Shown in pieces: positions 36,264 to 44,330 of a stretch of 64,000 nt of DNA (positions are counted from its first letter, which is position 1; each line of letters opens with the position of its first letter). The translations under genes were made by a program, and so were the position numbers. Below the pieces are notes generated by a model. The model was not told where the DNA came from. It saw only the letters and a list, made by a program, of their open reading frames with translations, and did not search any database. Source of the stretch: Mycobacterium sp. GA-2829 (lineage in GTDB: Bacteria; Actinomycetota; Actinomycetes; Mycobacteriales; Mycobacteriaceae); NCBI RefSeq assembly GCF_001499965.1, contig NZ_LQIT01000067.1, positions 62,001-126,000 on the forward strand. The letters run 5' to 3'.

Positions 36264-37277
36264 ATGCCTACGCACAGAGCCGTCCACGTCGCCGCCGCGG
36301 GTGAGCCGCTGACCCTCGTCGATGTCGACACCTCAGCCCCGCAGCCCGGTCACGTGCGCATCGACGTCGCCGCCTGCGGCGTGTGCGGCACCGACCACGC
36401 GTTCGTCAACGGCGCCTTCCCCGGCCTGAGCTGGCCGCTGACACCCGGCCACGAGATCGCCGGCACGGTCGCCGAGGTCGGTGACGGTGTCGAGGGCTTC
36501 GCGGCAGGCGACCGGGTGGCGGTCGGCTGGTTCGGCGGCAACTGCAACCGCTGCGACCCGTGCCGCAAGGGCTACTTCATGCAGTGCGTCAACCTGCAGG
36601 TGCCCGGCCTGAGCTATCCCGGCGGTTACGCCGAATCCGTCATCGCGCCGGCCACGGCGCTCGCCCGCATCCCCGAGGGGTTGTCGTTCGCCGAGGCGGC
36701 GCCGATGGGGTGTGCGGGGGTGACCACGTTCAACGGGCTGCGGGCCACCCGGGCGAAGGCCGGTGACCTGGTCGCGGTGCTCGGGATCGGCGGGCTCGGC
36801 CACCTCGGCGTGCAGTGGGCGCGGGCGATGGGCTTCGAGACCGTCGCGATCGCCCGCGGCGAGGGCAAGGCCGAGGACGCCAAGGCGCTCGGCGCCCACC
36901 ACTACATCGACTCCACTGCCTCCGACGTCGCGCAGGCGCTGCAGGATCTGGGCGGTGCCCGGGTCGTGCTCGCCACCGCCGCCAACTCCAAGGCGATGGC
37001 CGATACGGTCGGCGGGCTGGGACCGCAGGGCGAACTGGTCGTCGTCGGCGTGACGTTCGACCCGCTGCCGATCAGCCCGGGCCAGCTGATCAGCCCCGGG
37101 CTCAGCGTCACAGGCCACCCGTCGGGCACATCCCGCGACGTCGAGGAGACCATGCACTTCGCGGTGCAGGCGGGCGTGCGGGCCAAGATCGAGGAAAAGC
37201 CGCTCGCCGAGGCCGCCGAGGCCTACGCCGCGATGGACGAGGGCCGCGCCCGGTACCGCATGGTCCTCACGATGTGA
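36264..37277 (+). CDS. Zinc-dependent alcohol dehydrogenase (MDR family)
   Basis: Medium-chain dehydrogenase of 337 residues. The catalytic zinc site is complete: CGVCGTDH, then TPGHEIAG, and a late CAGVTTFNGL; the structural zinc lobe is present as CNRCDPCRKGYFMQC. The NAD(P)-binding motif is VLGIGGLGHLG. Architecture is that of AdhP/AdhA-like primary alcohol dehydrogenases. ATG at 36264. It precedes fba by 30 bp, so the two may be cotranscribed although no shared pathway is evident. The physiological alcohol is unknown. Confidence 0.93.
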   Translation: MPTHRAVHVAAAGEPLTLVDVDTSAPQPGHVRIDVAACGVCGTDHAFVNGAFPGLSWPLTPGHEIAGTVAEVGDGVEGFAAGDRVAVGWFGGNCNRCDPCRKGYFMQCVNLQVPGLSYPGGYAESVIAPATALARIPEGLSFAEAAPMGCAGVTTFNGLRATRAKAGDLVAVLGIGGLGHLGVQWARAMGFETVAIARGEGKAEDAKALGAHHYIDSTASDVAQALQDLGGARVVLATAANSKAMADTVGGLGPQGELVVVGVTFDPLPISPGQLISPGLSVTGHPSGTSRDVEETMHFAVQAGVRAKIEEKPLAEAAEAYAAMDEGRARYRMVLTM

Positions 37278-37307
37278 TCAGGCGGCGATAGGGGGATACT
37301 TCCTGCT

Positions 37308-38342
37308 ATGCCCATCGCCACCCCCGAGGTCTACGCCGAGATGCTCGACCGTGCCAAGCACCACGCGTTCGCATTCCCCGCCATCAACTGCACGTCATCG
37401 GAGACCGTCAACGCCGCGATCAAGGGATTCGCCGACGCCGGCAGTGACGGGATCATCCAATTCTCCACCGGCGGAGCTGAATTCGCGTCCGGGCTGGGTG
37501 TCAAGGAGATGGTGACCGGAGCCGTCGCGCTGGCCGAGTTCGCTCATGTGATCGCCGCGAAGTACCCGGTCACCGTCGCCCTGCACACCGACCACTGCCC
37601 CAAGGACAAACTCGACACCTACGTCCGGCCCCTGCTGGACATCTCCGCCGAGCGCGTGCGCGCGGGGCGTGATCCGCTGTTCCAGTCGCACATGTGGGAC
37701 GGGTCCGCGGTGCCGATCGACGAGAACCTCACCATCGCGCGCGAACTGCTCGAACAGGCGGCCGCCGCCAAGATCGTGCTCGAGGTCGAGATCGGTGTGG
37801 TCGGCGGTGAGGAGGACGGCGTCGAGGCCGAGATCAACGACAAGCTCTACACCACCGCCGAGGACTTCGAGAAGACCGTCGACGCGCTCGGCGCCGGCGA
37901 GCGGGGCCGCTACCTGTTGGCCGCAACCTTCGGCAACGTCCACGGCGTCTACAAACCGGGCAACGTGAAGTTGCGCCCCGAGGTGCTCGCCGAAGGGCAG
38001 AAGGTCGCCGCCACGAAGCTCGGATTGGATTCCGACGCACAACCTTTCGACTTCGTGTTCCACGGCGGCTCGGGGTCGCTGAAGTCGGAGATCGAGGATG
38101 CGCTGCGCTACGGCGTGGTGAAGATGAACGTCGACACCGACACCCAGTACGCGTTCACCCGCCCCATCGCGGCGCACATGTTCACCAACTACGACGGGGT
38201 GCTCAAGGTCGACGGTGAGGTCGGCAACAAGAAGGTCTACGACCCGCGCAGCTATCTGAAGAAGGCCGAGGCGGGGATGACCGAACGCGTCATCGAGGCG
38301 TGCCGGGACCTGCACAGCGAGGGCCGGTCGGTCAGCGCCTGA
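37308..38342 (+). CDS. fba: Class II fructose-1,6-bisphosphate aldolase
   Basis: Zn-dependent glycolytic and gluconeogenic aldolase splitting fructose-1,6-bisphosphate into dihydroxyacetone phosphate and glyceraldehyde 3-phosphate. The 344 residues equal the mycobacterial enzyme (Rv0363c) in length. Metal ligands and active-site segments are visible: VALHTDHCPKDKLD, EVEIGVVGGEEDG, TFGNVHGVYKPGNVK and FHGGSGS. ATG at 37308. A long hairpin (38360-38421) lies between its stop and the convergent Rv0361-like gene. Class II aldolase is the sole or main aldolase in many mycobacteria, so the gene is likely essential. Confidence 0.97.
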   Translation: MPIATPEVYAEMLDRAKHHAFAFPAINCTSSETVNAAIKGFADAGSDGIIQFSTGGAEFASGLGVKEMVTGAVALAEFAHVIAAKYPVTVALHTDHCPKDKLDTYVRPLLDISAERVRAGRDPLFQSHMWDGSAVPIDENLTIARELLEQAAAAKIVLEVEIGVVGGEEDGVEAEINDKLYTTAEDFEKTVDALGAGERGRYLLAATFGNVHGVYKPGNVKLRPEVLAEGQKVAATKLGLDSDAQPFDFVFHGGSGSLKSEIEDALRYGVVKMNVDTDTQYAFTRPIAAHMFTNYDGVLKVDGEVGNKKVYDPRSYLKKAEAGMTERVIEACRDLHSEGRSVSA

Positions 38343-38359
38343 CCTGCGCACACACCCGT

Positions 38360-38421
38360 CGCCGAGACGACGGTTGATGACGGAAATCGGCCGAATTCCG
38401 TCAACAAGCGTAGTTTCGGCG
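38360..38421. terminator. Bidirectional hairpin between fba and the Rv0361-like gene
   Basis: Nested imperfect dyads: outer CGCCGAGACGAC/GTAGTTTCGGCG and inner TTGATGACGGAA/TTCCGTCAACAA (11 of 12 paired), loop of 10. It sits 17 nt after the fba stop and 10 nt after the end of the minus-strand gene. It probably ends both transcripts; there is no U-tract. Confidence 0.6.
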
Positions 38422-38431
38422 CGCGCGGAAA

Positions 38432-39238
38432 CTAGGACGGGGCCTGGCAGATCTTCCACTGGTCGTCGCGGAACTCCAGGTCGAAGCTGCGGGTGGAGCG
38501 GGTCTGCGGCGCGTAGGCCATGAACGCGGTGACGTTGGCCTCGGCGTGGTCGCCGTTGATCACCACCTGATCGATGCTGGCCACCACCGGGTACTGCTTG
38601 GCCGCCGCGACCCGCTCGTGGGTCTCCGCCCAGGCCTTGTCGTCGTAGTTGACGTAGCTGTCGCGTTTGGCGCCGCAGGTGATGCTGCGCAGCGTGGCCA
38701 GGTCACCGTTCTGGATCGCGACGTCGAACTGCTCGATCGTCGCCCGCACCCGGTCTTCCTGCGACGCCGCGGACTCGGAGTCGCGGGTCAGCAGGATCGT
38801 GCCGAGGATCGCGATCGCCACCAGGGCCGCGATCACCAGCACCACCGCCACCACCCAGCCCCAGCTGCGCCGCGCCGGCTGCGGCGGTTTGGGCGCGTCG
38901 CCCCGCGGCGGGATGACCTGCGGGCTGGCCGGCTTCTGCCCGAACGGATCGGGGTCGGACCGCGGGAACACCTCGGTCGCCGGATCCGGCGGCGGGTCGA
39001 TCTTCTGCGTCGACCCGGCGTCGAAGCTCGACGGCGCGGTGAAGCGGCGCTCGGGATCGGCGGAATCGCCCTGGTTCGCGTCGGCCGGCCGCGACGCGAA
39101 GACCTCGGTCGCGGGGTCGTGGTCGGCGGTCGGCGAAGGCCGCGTCACGTCGTCGGGACCGCTTCGCTCCCCGGGGCCCCCCGCTGCCGACGGTACGGTC
39201 GGCTCGTCACCCTGTTCGGGTCCTCGTGGGTTCGACAT
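38432..39238 (-). CDS. Membrane-anchored protein with NTF2/DUF4878-like extracytoplasmic domain (Rv0361-like)
   Basis: The 268-residue protein has a long disordered, acidic, Pro-rich N-terminal half with two DPATEVF repeats, one membrane helix (WGWVVAVVLVIAALVAIAIL) and a C-terminal domain of about 110 residues outside the membrane. That domain has exactly two Cys (ITCGA and WKICQAPS) that could pair. The same layout and Cys spacing recur in the product of 57945-58382. The cytosolic tail with TEVF repeats may be a phosphorylation or interaction platform, which is a guess. ATG at 39238. It corresponds to Rv0361. Confidence 0.82.
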   Translation of the reverse strand: MSNPRGPEQGDEPTVPSAAGGPGERSGPDDVTRPSPTADHDPATEVFASRPADANQGDSADPERRFTAPSSFDAGSTQKIDPPPDPATEVFPRSDPDPFGQKPASPQVIPPRGDAPKPPQPARRSWGWVVAVVLVIAALVAIAILGTILLTRDSESAASQEDRVRATIEQFDVAIQNGDLATLRSITCGAKRDSYVNYDDKAWAETHERVAAAKQYPVVASIDQVVINGDHAEANVTAFMAYAPQTRSTRSFDLEFRDDQWKICQAPS

Positions 39239-39337
39239 CCCTGCTGCGTTCCTCCTCCGATGACGCTACCGATGGAGCTTATCGACCGGATCGAGCCGAT
39301 GACCGCACGCCGCGACCGGCACGGCACAATGAGTCGC

Positions 39338-39754
39338 ATGACGCGTATGGGTGACCTTCTCGGACCGGACCCGGTGTTGCTGCCCGGGGACCCCGAAGCC
39401 GAAGCCGAGCTCGACGCGAACGAAAACCCGTCGATCGTCGCGGCGGCGCACCCGTCGGCGTCGGTCGCCTGGGCCGCACTCGCCGAGGAGGCGCTGGCCG
39501 ACGAACAGGCCGTCGCCGCCTACGCCTATGCCCGCACCGGTTACCACCGCGGCCTCGACCAGCTGCGTCGCAACGGGTGGAAGGGTTTCGGTCCGGTGCC
39601 CTACCGGCACGAACCCAACCGCGGCTTCCTGCGGTGTGTGGCGGCGCTGGCCCGCGCGGCCGACACCATCGGGGAGACCGACGAGTACCAGCGTTGCCTG
39701 GACCTGCTCGACGACTGCGATCCCGCGGCGCGCGGCGAGCTCGGCCTGAGCTGA
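39338..39754 (+). CDS. DUF3151 family protein (Rv0360c-like)
   Basis: Small soluble protein of about 138 residues, predicted mainly helical, with the conserved actinobacterial stretch AYAYARTGYHRGLDQLRRNG and a following WKGFGPVPYRHEPNRGFLR. I recognise the family (DUF3151) but know no function. Three in-frame ATGs (39329, 39338, 39347) compete and none has a clear ribosome site; 39338 is a compromise. It diverges from the Rv0361-like gene by 99 bp, and its position between fba and an M50 protease is shared with M. tuberculosis. Confidence 0.8.
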   Translation: MTRMGDLLGPDPVLLPGDPEAEAELDANENPSIVAAAHPSASVAWAALAEEALADEQAVAAYAYARTGYHRGLDQLRRNGWKGFGPVPYRHEPNRGFLRCVAALARAADTIGETDEYQRCLDLLDDCDPAARGELGLS

Positions 39755-39846
39755 GGCTCGGCGGCTTCGTCGCCTCTGTCGCCGAGATCGACATGAGGGT
39801 CGTCAGCCGGCCGGTTTGACGACCCTGGTGTAGAACTCGGCGGGCG

Positions 39847-40749
39847 TTACCAGTCGTTGCTCTCGCAGTTGCCGCAGTCCGCGGCGCCCGACGGCGGTTC
39901 GACCTGCACCGTCGCGTGGTCCAGTCCGCGGGCGGACAGCACCGCACGCGCGTCGTCGAGGACCCGCGCCGAGTCGCGGTTCGACGTCAAATGGGCGGTG
40001 ACGACGTCTTTGCCGGGGACCAGCGTCCACACGTGCAGATCGTGCACCTCGGTGACGCCCTCCACCGCGCACAGCGCCGACTTGAGCTCGTCCACGTCGA
40101 TGTGGGTGGGGGAGGACTCCGAGAGGATCCGCAGCGCCGCCCGGGCCAGCGAGATCGCCCGCGGCAGCACCCACAGCGCGACGAACACCGCGACCACCAC
40201 GTCGGCGTAGGGCCAGCTGGTCGTCACGGTGACGACGCCCGCGATCAGCACGCCGATACTGCCGACGGTGTCGGCCACCACCTCCATGTAGGCGCCCTTG
40301 ACCGCCAGGCTCTGCTCGGAGTGCGACCGCAGCAGGAGGACGACGACGGCGTTGGCGGCCAGCCCGGCCAGCGCGACCACGATCATCGGCACGCCGGGCA
40401 CCTCCGGCGCGTCGCCGAGCCGCTCGAAGGCCTCGAACAGGATGAACACCGCCATCGCGAGCAGCAGCGCGGCGTTGGCGACCGCGGTGAACACCTCGGC
40501 GCGATGCCAGCCGTAGGTGCGGGCGGGTGACGCGCTGCCGTGGCGGGCCAGCAGGACCGCGGTCAACCCCATGAACATCGCGACGAGGTCGGTGAGCATG
40601 TGCCCGGCGTCGGCGAGCAGTGCGATCGAGTCGATCGACAGCGCCGTGACCACTTCGACGACGAAGAACGCGGTGAGTATGCCCGCGGCGATGAGCATCC
40701 TGCTGACACGGGCATCCGAACCGTGGTGGTGATCGTGTCCGGCGCCCAT
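39847..40749 (-). CDS. Cation diffusion facilitator, probable zinc exporter (ZitA-like)
   Basis: Six-helix CDF transporter of 300 residues exporting divalent metal in exchange for protons. The N-terminus is His-rich (GHDHHHGSD), the first metal site reads LLADAGHMLTD, and the second reads YMEVVADTVGS, with Glu where many zinc CDFs have His. The C-terminal cytosolic domain has HIDVDELKSAL and VTEVHDLHVWTL with metal-binding His, and ends with a CGNCE motif. I recall a zinc-induced CDF exporter, ZitA, in this chromosomal neighbourhood of M. smegmatis. A perfect 6-6-6 palindrome at 40760-40777, just upstream of the ATG, is a likely metalloregulator site. Confidence 0.88.
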   Translation of the reverse strand: MGAGHDHHHGSDARVSRMLIAAGILTAFFVVEVVTALSIDSIALLADAGHMLTDLVAMFMGLTAVLLARHGSASPARTYGWHRAEVFTAVANAALLLAMAVFILFEAFERLGDAPEVPGVPMIVVALAGLAANAVVVLLLRSHSEQSLAVKGAYMEVVADTVGSIGVLIAGVVTVTTSWPYADVVVAVFVALWVLPRAISLARAALRILSESSPTHIDVDELKSALCAVEGVTEVHDLHVWTLVPGKDVVTAHLTSNRDSARVLDDARAVLSARGLDHATVQVEPPSGAADCGNCESNDW

Positions 40750-40759
40750 GCCAGCAATC

Positions 40760-40777
40760 TATGCGTGAAGTCGCATA
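40760..40777. promoter_or_regulatory. Palindrome upstream of the CDF exporter
   Basis: TATGCG-TGAAGT-CGCATA, perfect 6-bp arms with a 6-bp spacer, 10 bp upstream of the exporter start. Form and AT-rich ends suit an ArsR/SmtB-type metalloregulator. Identity of the regulator is inferred from the gene it precedes. Confidence 0.6.
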
Positions 40778-40798
40778 TATCGCAAGGGTGGCGCGTCG

Positions 40799-40860
40799 CG
40801 CGAGCAGACACAGATTCGCGTGATTCACGCCGGAAGCACGCGAATCTGTGTCTGCTCGCG
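40799..40860 (-). terminator. Perfect 23-bp inverted repeat after the M50 protease gene
   Basis: Arms at 40799-40821 and 40838-40860 are perfectly complementary over 23 bp (core GAGCAGACACAGATTCGCG), separated by 16 nt. The repeat starts 5 nt beyond the stop of the minus-strand M50 gene and precedes the promoter of the CDF gene. It is the longest perfect dyad in the window. Confidence 0.65.
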
Positions 40861-40865
40861 TGCTG

Positions 40866-41645
40866 TTACAGCCAGGCGGACCAGAAGCGGGTGAGCTGGC
40901 CGCCGATCGACACCAGCGGACTCGGCACCCCGGACAGTTCGGTCAGCCAGTACACCGCGCCGAAGAACCACTGGTTGAGCGCCGGCGCGAGCAGCAGGAT
41001 CAGCAGGATGAAGAAGCCCCACTGTTTGACCGGGTCGAGCGCTCGCTGAGTGTCGGGGCTCAGGTGGGGTTCCAGGGCGCCGTAGCCGTCGAGGCCGGGG
41101 ACCGGCAGCATGTTCAGCACGAACGCGGTGACCTGCAGGAACCCCAGGAACGCCAGCCCGGCCCAGAACACGCCGTGCGCCGGGTCGTACAGCAGCCGGG
41201 TCACCGCGAGCAGCACGATCGCGAGCAGCAGGTTCGCCGACGGCCCCGCCAAGCTGACCAAGGTCTTCTGCCGCGGCGTCATCCACGACGTGCGCAGGTA
41301 GACCGCACCGCCGGGTAGGCCGATTCCGCCGAGCGCGATGAACAGCACCGGCAGCCCCAGCGACAGCATCGGGTGGGAGTACTTGAGCGGATTGAGCGTC
41401 AGGTAGCCGCGGATCTCGACGTCGCGGTCACCGAACCGCCACGCGGTGTAGGCGTGGCCGAACTCGTGCAGCGACAGCGACACCAGCCAGCCCGCGATGA
41501 CGAACGTGAAGACGCCGGCGTACGCCAGCGGCTGCACGGCGTCGGCGGCGAGCCACGCCACCGCTCCGCCCGCGGCGGTGACGGCCAGCGCGGCCAGGAA
41601 GACGGGGCTCGGCCGCACCGACTGGCGCAGCGGGCGGATGCTCAC
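40866..41645 (-). CDS. M50-family (site-2 protease-like) membrane metalloprotease
   Basis: Intramembrane zinc protease family member of 259 residues, the same length as Rv0359. The zinc-binding HEFGH lies in helix SLSLHEFGHAYTAW, and the third ligand region is NMLPVPGLDGYGAL (the NPxPxLDG-type motif). About six membrane helices are seen. No PDZ domain is present, as in the short group III S2P proteins. It may cleave membrane-bound regulators, but no substrate is obvious. ATG at 41645 lies 28 bp after the GntR gene end. A perfect 23-bp dyad follows its stop. Confidence 0.9.
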   Translation of the reverse strand: MSIRPLRQSVRPSPVFLAALAVTAAGGAVAWLAADAVQPLAYAGVFTFVIAGWLVSLSLHEFGHAYTAWRFGDRDVEIRGYLTLNPLKYSHPMLSLGLPVLFIALGGIGLPGGAVYLRTSWMTPRQKTLVSLAGPSANLLLAIVLLAVTRLLYDPAHGVFWAGLAFLGFLQVTAFVLNMLPVPGLDGYGALEPHLSPDTQRALDPVKQWGFFILLILLLAPALNQWFFGAVYWLTELSGVPSPLVSIGGQLTRFWSAWL

Positions 41646-41672
41646 GTATCGACGGTACCGGTCGCGCTGACC

Positions 41673-42401
41673 TCAACCCGCCGAGCGGACCTCCGGTTGC
41701 GTGGTCGTGGACAGCACCGCGGTCACCTCGCCGCGGGCCTCTTCGATGTGGGCGGCCATGGCCGCGGCCGCACCGTCGGGGTCCTTCGCGCGGATCGCCT
41801 CGATCACCGCGGCGTGACCGCGGATCGTCGATTCGAAGATGACCGCGAAGTCCTGACGGTCGAGCCGTGAGAAGGCCGCGGCGCGGGCGTCCTCGATGAC
41901 CTGGCTGAGCATGCCGTTGCCGCTCAACCGGGCGACCGCGAGATGGAACTCCGAATCCGCGCGCCGGAAGGTGTGGACGTCGGTGCTCGCGCGCAGCGCC
42001 TCCTGGCAGGAGTCCAGCCACTGCAGGCCGTCGGGGTCGCCGCGTTCGGCGGCCAACCGCGCGGCCATGGATTCGACGGCCAGCCTCAGTTCGAAGACCT
42101 CGCCGAGCCGGCGGACGTAGTCGTCCTCCATGTCGTCGCCCAGCCGGGTGGCGGCGGGCGCCACGACGGTTCCTGCGCTGCCCCGCTTGGTGATCAGCAG
42201 CCGCTCACCCTGCAGGACGCGCAACGCCTCGCGCACCGTCACCCGTGAGACGCCGAGCCCCTCGGCCAGTGCGCGTTCGGCGGGCAGCCGGTCACCCGGC
42301 AAGAGCACCCCCAGCGCGACGGCGCGGCGCACCCGTTCGACGACTGCGGCGTAGGCCGGCGGGGCGTCGAGCGGACGCAACAGGAAGTCCTCGGACATCA
42401 T
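41673..42401 (-). CDS. GntR/FadR-subfamily transcriptional regulator
   Basis: The 242-residue regulator has an N-terminal winged helix (RVRRAVALGVLLPGDRLPAE, RALAEGLGVSRVTVREALRV) and an all-helical FCD effector domain (FELRLAVESMAARLAAERGD, HTFRRADSEFHLAVARLSG with metal-binding Asp/His). FCD domains bind metabolite carboxylates or amino-acid derivatives. It diverges from the four-gene operon at 42454-47371 with only 52 bp between starts, so that operon is the expected target. The M50 gene lies 27 bp downstream but belongs to the conserved neighbourhood and is probably unrelated. Confidence 0.9.
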   Translation of the reverse strand: MMSEDFLLRPLDAPPAYAAVVERVRRAVALGVLLPGDRLPAERALAEGLGVSRVTVREALRVLQGERLLITKRGSAGTVVAPAATRLGDDMEDDYVRRLGEVFELRLAVESMAARLAAERGDPDGLQWLDSCQEALRASTDVHTFRRADSEFHLAVARLSGNGMLSQVIEDARAAAFSRLDRQDFAVIFESTIRGHAAVIEAIRAKDPDGAAAAMAAHIEEARGEVTAVLSTTTQPEVRSAG

Positions 42402-42453
42402 TTCGAGCGTAACGCAGCGTGGGCCCTATGTCCGGTGGTATGAAAACAGGACC

Positions 42454-43119
42454 ATGAACGAGACCACGCCGTTGATCGGTATCTGCGGGGTGAATCTGAC
42501 TGCGCGCTGGGGCGGTTCGGACCAGCCCGCCGTCGCCACCGTCCACACGTGTCTGCAGGCCGCCTACCGCGCGGGCGCGCAACCGCTGATCCTGCCTGCG
42601 CTGGCCGACGCAGACCCCGACCTGCTGCTCCACACCGTCGACGCGATCGTCCTCGCGGGCGCCGCCGACGACGCCCCGCTCGACGGGTTCGAACGCGAGA
42701 TCGCCGACGCCGCACTGCAGGAACGTGTTCCGGTGCTCGGACTGGGGCGCGGGTTCCAGATCCTCAACGTCGCGGCGGGCGGCACCCTGCACGCGCCGTC
42801 GTCGCGCCCCGCCGAACCGGCATCCCACACCGTCGACGTGGTCGTCGACAGCCTGCTCGGCCGATGCGGACTGGCCGGGGTGCGAGAAGTGCACGCGCAC
42901 CGCTCGCCCGCGGTGGCCCGAGTCGGTCAGGGCGCCCGGGTGACCGCCGTATCGGTGCCCGACGGCGCCGCCGAGGCCGTCGAGTGGCCGGACCACCCGT
43001 TCGCCTTCGGGGTGCGATGGGAGCTCGAGGACTCGCCGCTGCGGAACCTGTTCGGAGCGTTGACATCCGCCGCCACGGCACCGCTGTTCGACGACACGCC
43101 GGATCCGGTGACCCGGTGA
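42454..43119 (+). CDS. PuuD-like class I amidotransferase homologue lacking catalytic Cys and His
   Basis: The 221-residue protein follows the peptidase C26 (gamma-glutamyl-GABA hydrolase, PuuD) fold: PLIGICGVNLTARWGG, the HTCLQAAYRAGAQPLILP segment, and the elbow PVLGLGRGFQILNVAAGGTL. In active members the elbow reads GICRG; here the nucleophile Cys is Gly98. The catalytic His of the QWHPE motif is also gone: FGVRWELED has Glu190 in its place, while Glu192 remains. The bases are unambiguous in the given sequence. The protein is otherwise intact, so it is probably a binding or regulatory pseudoenzyme rather than a decayed gene. First gene of the operon under the divergent GntR regulator; AGGA precedes its ATG. 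Confidence 0.82.
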   Translation: MNETTPLIGICGVNLTARWGGSDQPAVATVHTCLQAAYRAGAQPLILPALADADPDLLLHTVDAIVLAGAADDAPLDGFEREIADAALQERVPVLGLGRGFQILNVAAGGTLHAPSSRPAEPASHTVDVVVDSLLGRCGLAGVREVHAHRSPAVARVGQGARVTAVSVPDGAAEAVEWPDHPFAFGVRWELEDSPLRNLFGALTSAATAPLFDDTPDPVTR

Positions 43120-43133
43120 CGAGAGGATCGACC

Positions 43134-44324
43134 ATGGACACCATCGCACCGTTCGGCAACCATCTGCCCGTGCGCATCACCTTCGGCGAGGGCACCGCTC
43201 ACCGCCTGCCCGACCTGCTCGCCGAGGCCGGCGCCCAGCGGGTGCTGGTGATGACCGATCAGGACGTCGAACTCCACAACCCCGCTGCCGCAGCCGTTCT
43301 CGCCACGCTGTTCTCCGCGGGCCTGACGGTCAGCCGACTGGACAAGGCGCCCGGTGAACCGACCATCGCGATGGTCGACGCCGCCACCGCGCGGATGACG
43401 TCCGACTCGGTCGACGCGATCGTCGCGCTCGGCGGTGGTTCGGTCATCGACACCGCCAAGGCCGCCCGGCTGTGCCACCAAATCGGTTCGGGCTTCGGCG
43501 AATTCCTCGGCTCCGAGCGCACCTATCCGGTGCCCGAGATCGCGCTGATCGCCGTGCCCACGACCGCGGGCACCGGATCCGAGGTGTCCGGCGGTTCGGT
43601 GGTCTCCGATCCGCAGAGCGGGCGCAAGGCCGGGATCGCCCACCCGAACCTGCGGGCGCAGTACGCGGTGGTCGATCCGGTGCTGACCTGGAGCATGCCG
43701 CCCGCGATGACCGCCAACACCGGCATCGACGCGCTCGCCCAGGCGATGGCCGCGGTGATCGCCAAGGTGTGCACCCCGATCGGCGACGCCATCGCGTTGG
43801 AAGCCGTTCGGCTGATGGGCAATTCGCTGCTGAGGGCCTACCGTGACGGGTCCGATGCGGCCGCCCGCGCCGACATGGCGTGTGGCAGCATGATGGCGGG
43901 ATTGGCGATGAACATCTCCGACTGCGCGGCCGAACACTCCCTCGGCCAGGCCATCGGCGGGATCACCGCCGCGCCGCACGGGCTCACCATCGGCCTGGTG
44001 CTGGCCGAGACGCTCGAGCGCGAACGCCACTACGTGCCCGACCGGATGGAACGCATCGCGCACGCCTGGGGGCTGCCCGCCGACGGCACCACCGACGGCA
44101 GCCGACTGGTGACCGCGGTCCGCCGGCTGCTCGACGAGCTGGAGTTCCCGGTGCTGCGCGATCTCGGCCTTGGCGCCGAACACCTCGACCGCCTCACCGA
44201 TCTCGCGCTGGCGGACTACTTCATCACGATGTCGCCGCAGCCGTGGGACCGCGTGGAGGTCTACGACGCCTTCGCCGCCGCACTCGGCACGTCCGCCCGC
44301 CGCCTCACCGCCACCGCAGGATAG
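43134..44324 (+). CDS. Iron-containing alcohol dehydrogenase family protein
   Basis: Group III alcohol dehydrogenase of 396 residues. The NAD-binding stretch GGGSVIDTAKAARL and the VPTTAGTGSEVSGGSV segment are typical. Of the usual four metal ligands (Asp, His, His, His), D199, H268 and H282 are in place with the normal 14-residue gap between the last two, but the residue four after D199 is Gln203 (GIDALAQA) instead of His. Metal type or activity may therefore differ. ATG at 43134 has GAGAGGA upstream and lies 14 bp after the PuuD-like gene. It likely oxidises an alcohol or amino alcohol from the pathway of this operon. Confidence 0.88.
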   Translation: MDTIAPFGNHLPVRITFGEGTAHRLPDLLAEAGAQRVLVMTDQDVELHNPAAAAVLATLFSAGLTVSRLDKAPGEPTIAMVDAATARMTSDSVDAIVALGGGSVIDTAKAARLCHQIGSGFGEFLGSERTYPVPEIALIAVPTTAGTGSEVSGGSVVSDPQSGRKAGIAHPNLRAQYAVVDPVLTWSMPPAMTANTGIDALAQAMAAVIAKVCTPIGDAIALEAVRLMGNSLLRAYRDGSDAAARADMACGSMMAGLAMNISDCAAEHSLGQAIGGITAAPHGLTIGLVLAETLERERHYVPDRMERIAHAWGLPADGTTDGSRLVTAVRRLLDELEFPVLRDLGLGAEHLDRLTDLALADYFITMSPQPWDRVEVYDAFAAALGTSARRLTATAG

Positions 44325-44330
44325 GAACGC

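Noticed and set aside
42402..42453. A FadR-type operator in the 52-bp GntR/operon gap
   Set aside because: TGGT and ACCA occur 11 bp apart and TATG is repeated, but nothing matches the compact TNGTNNNACNA-type consensus convincingly.
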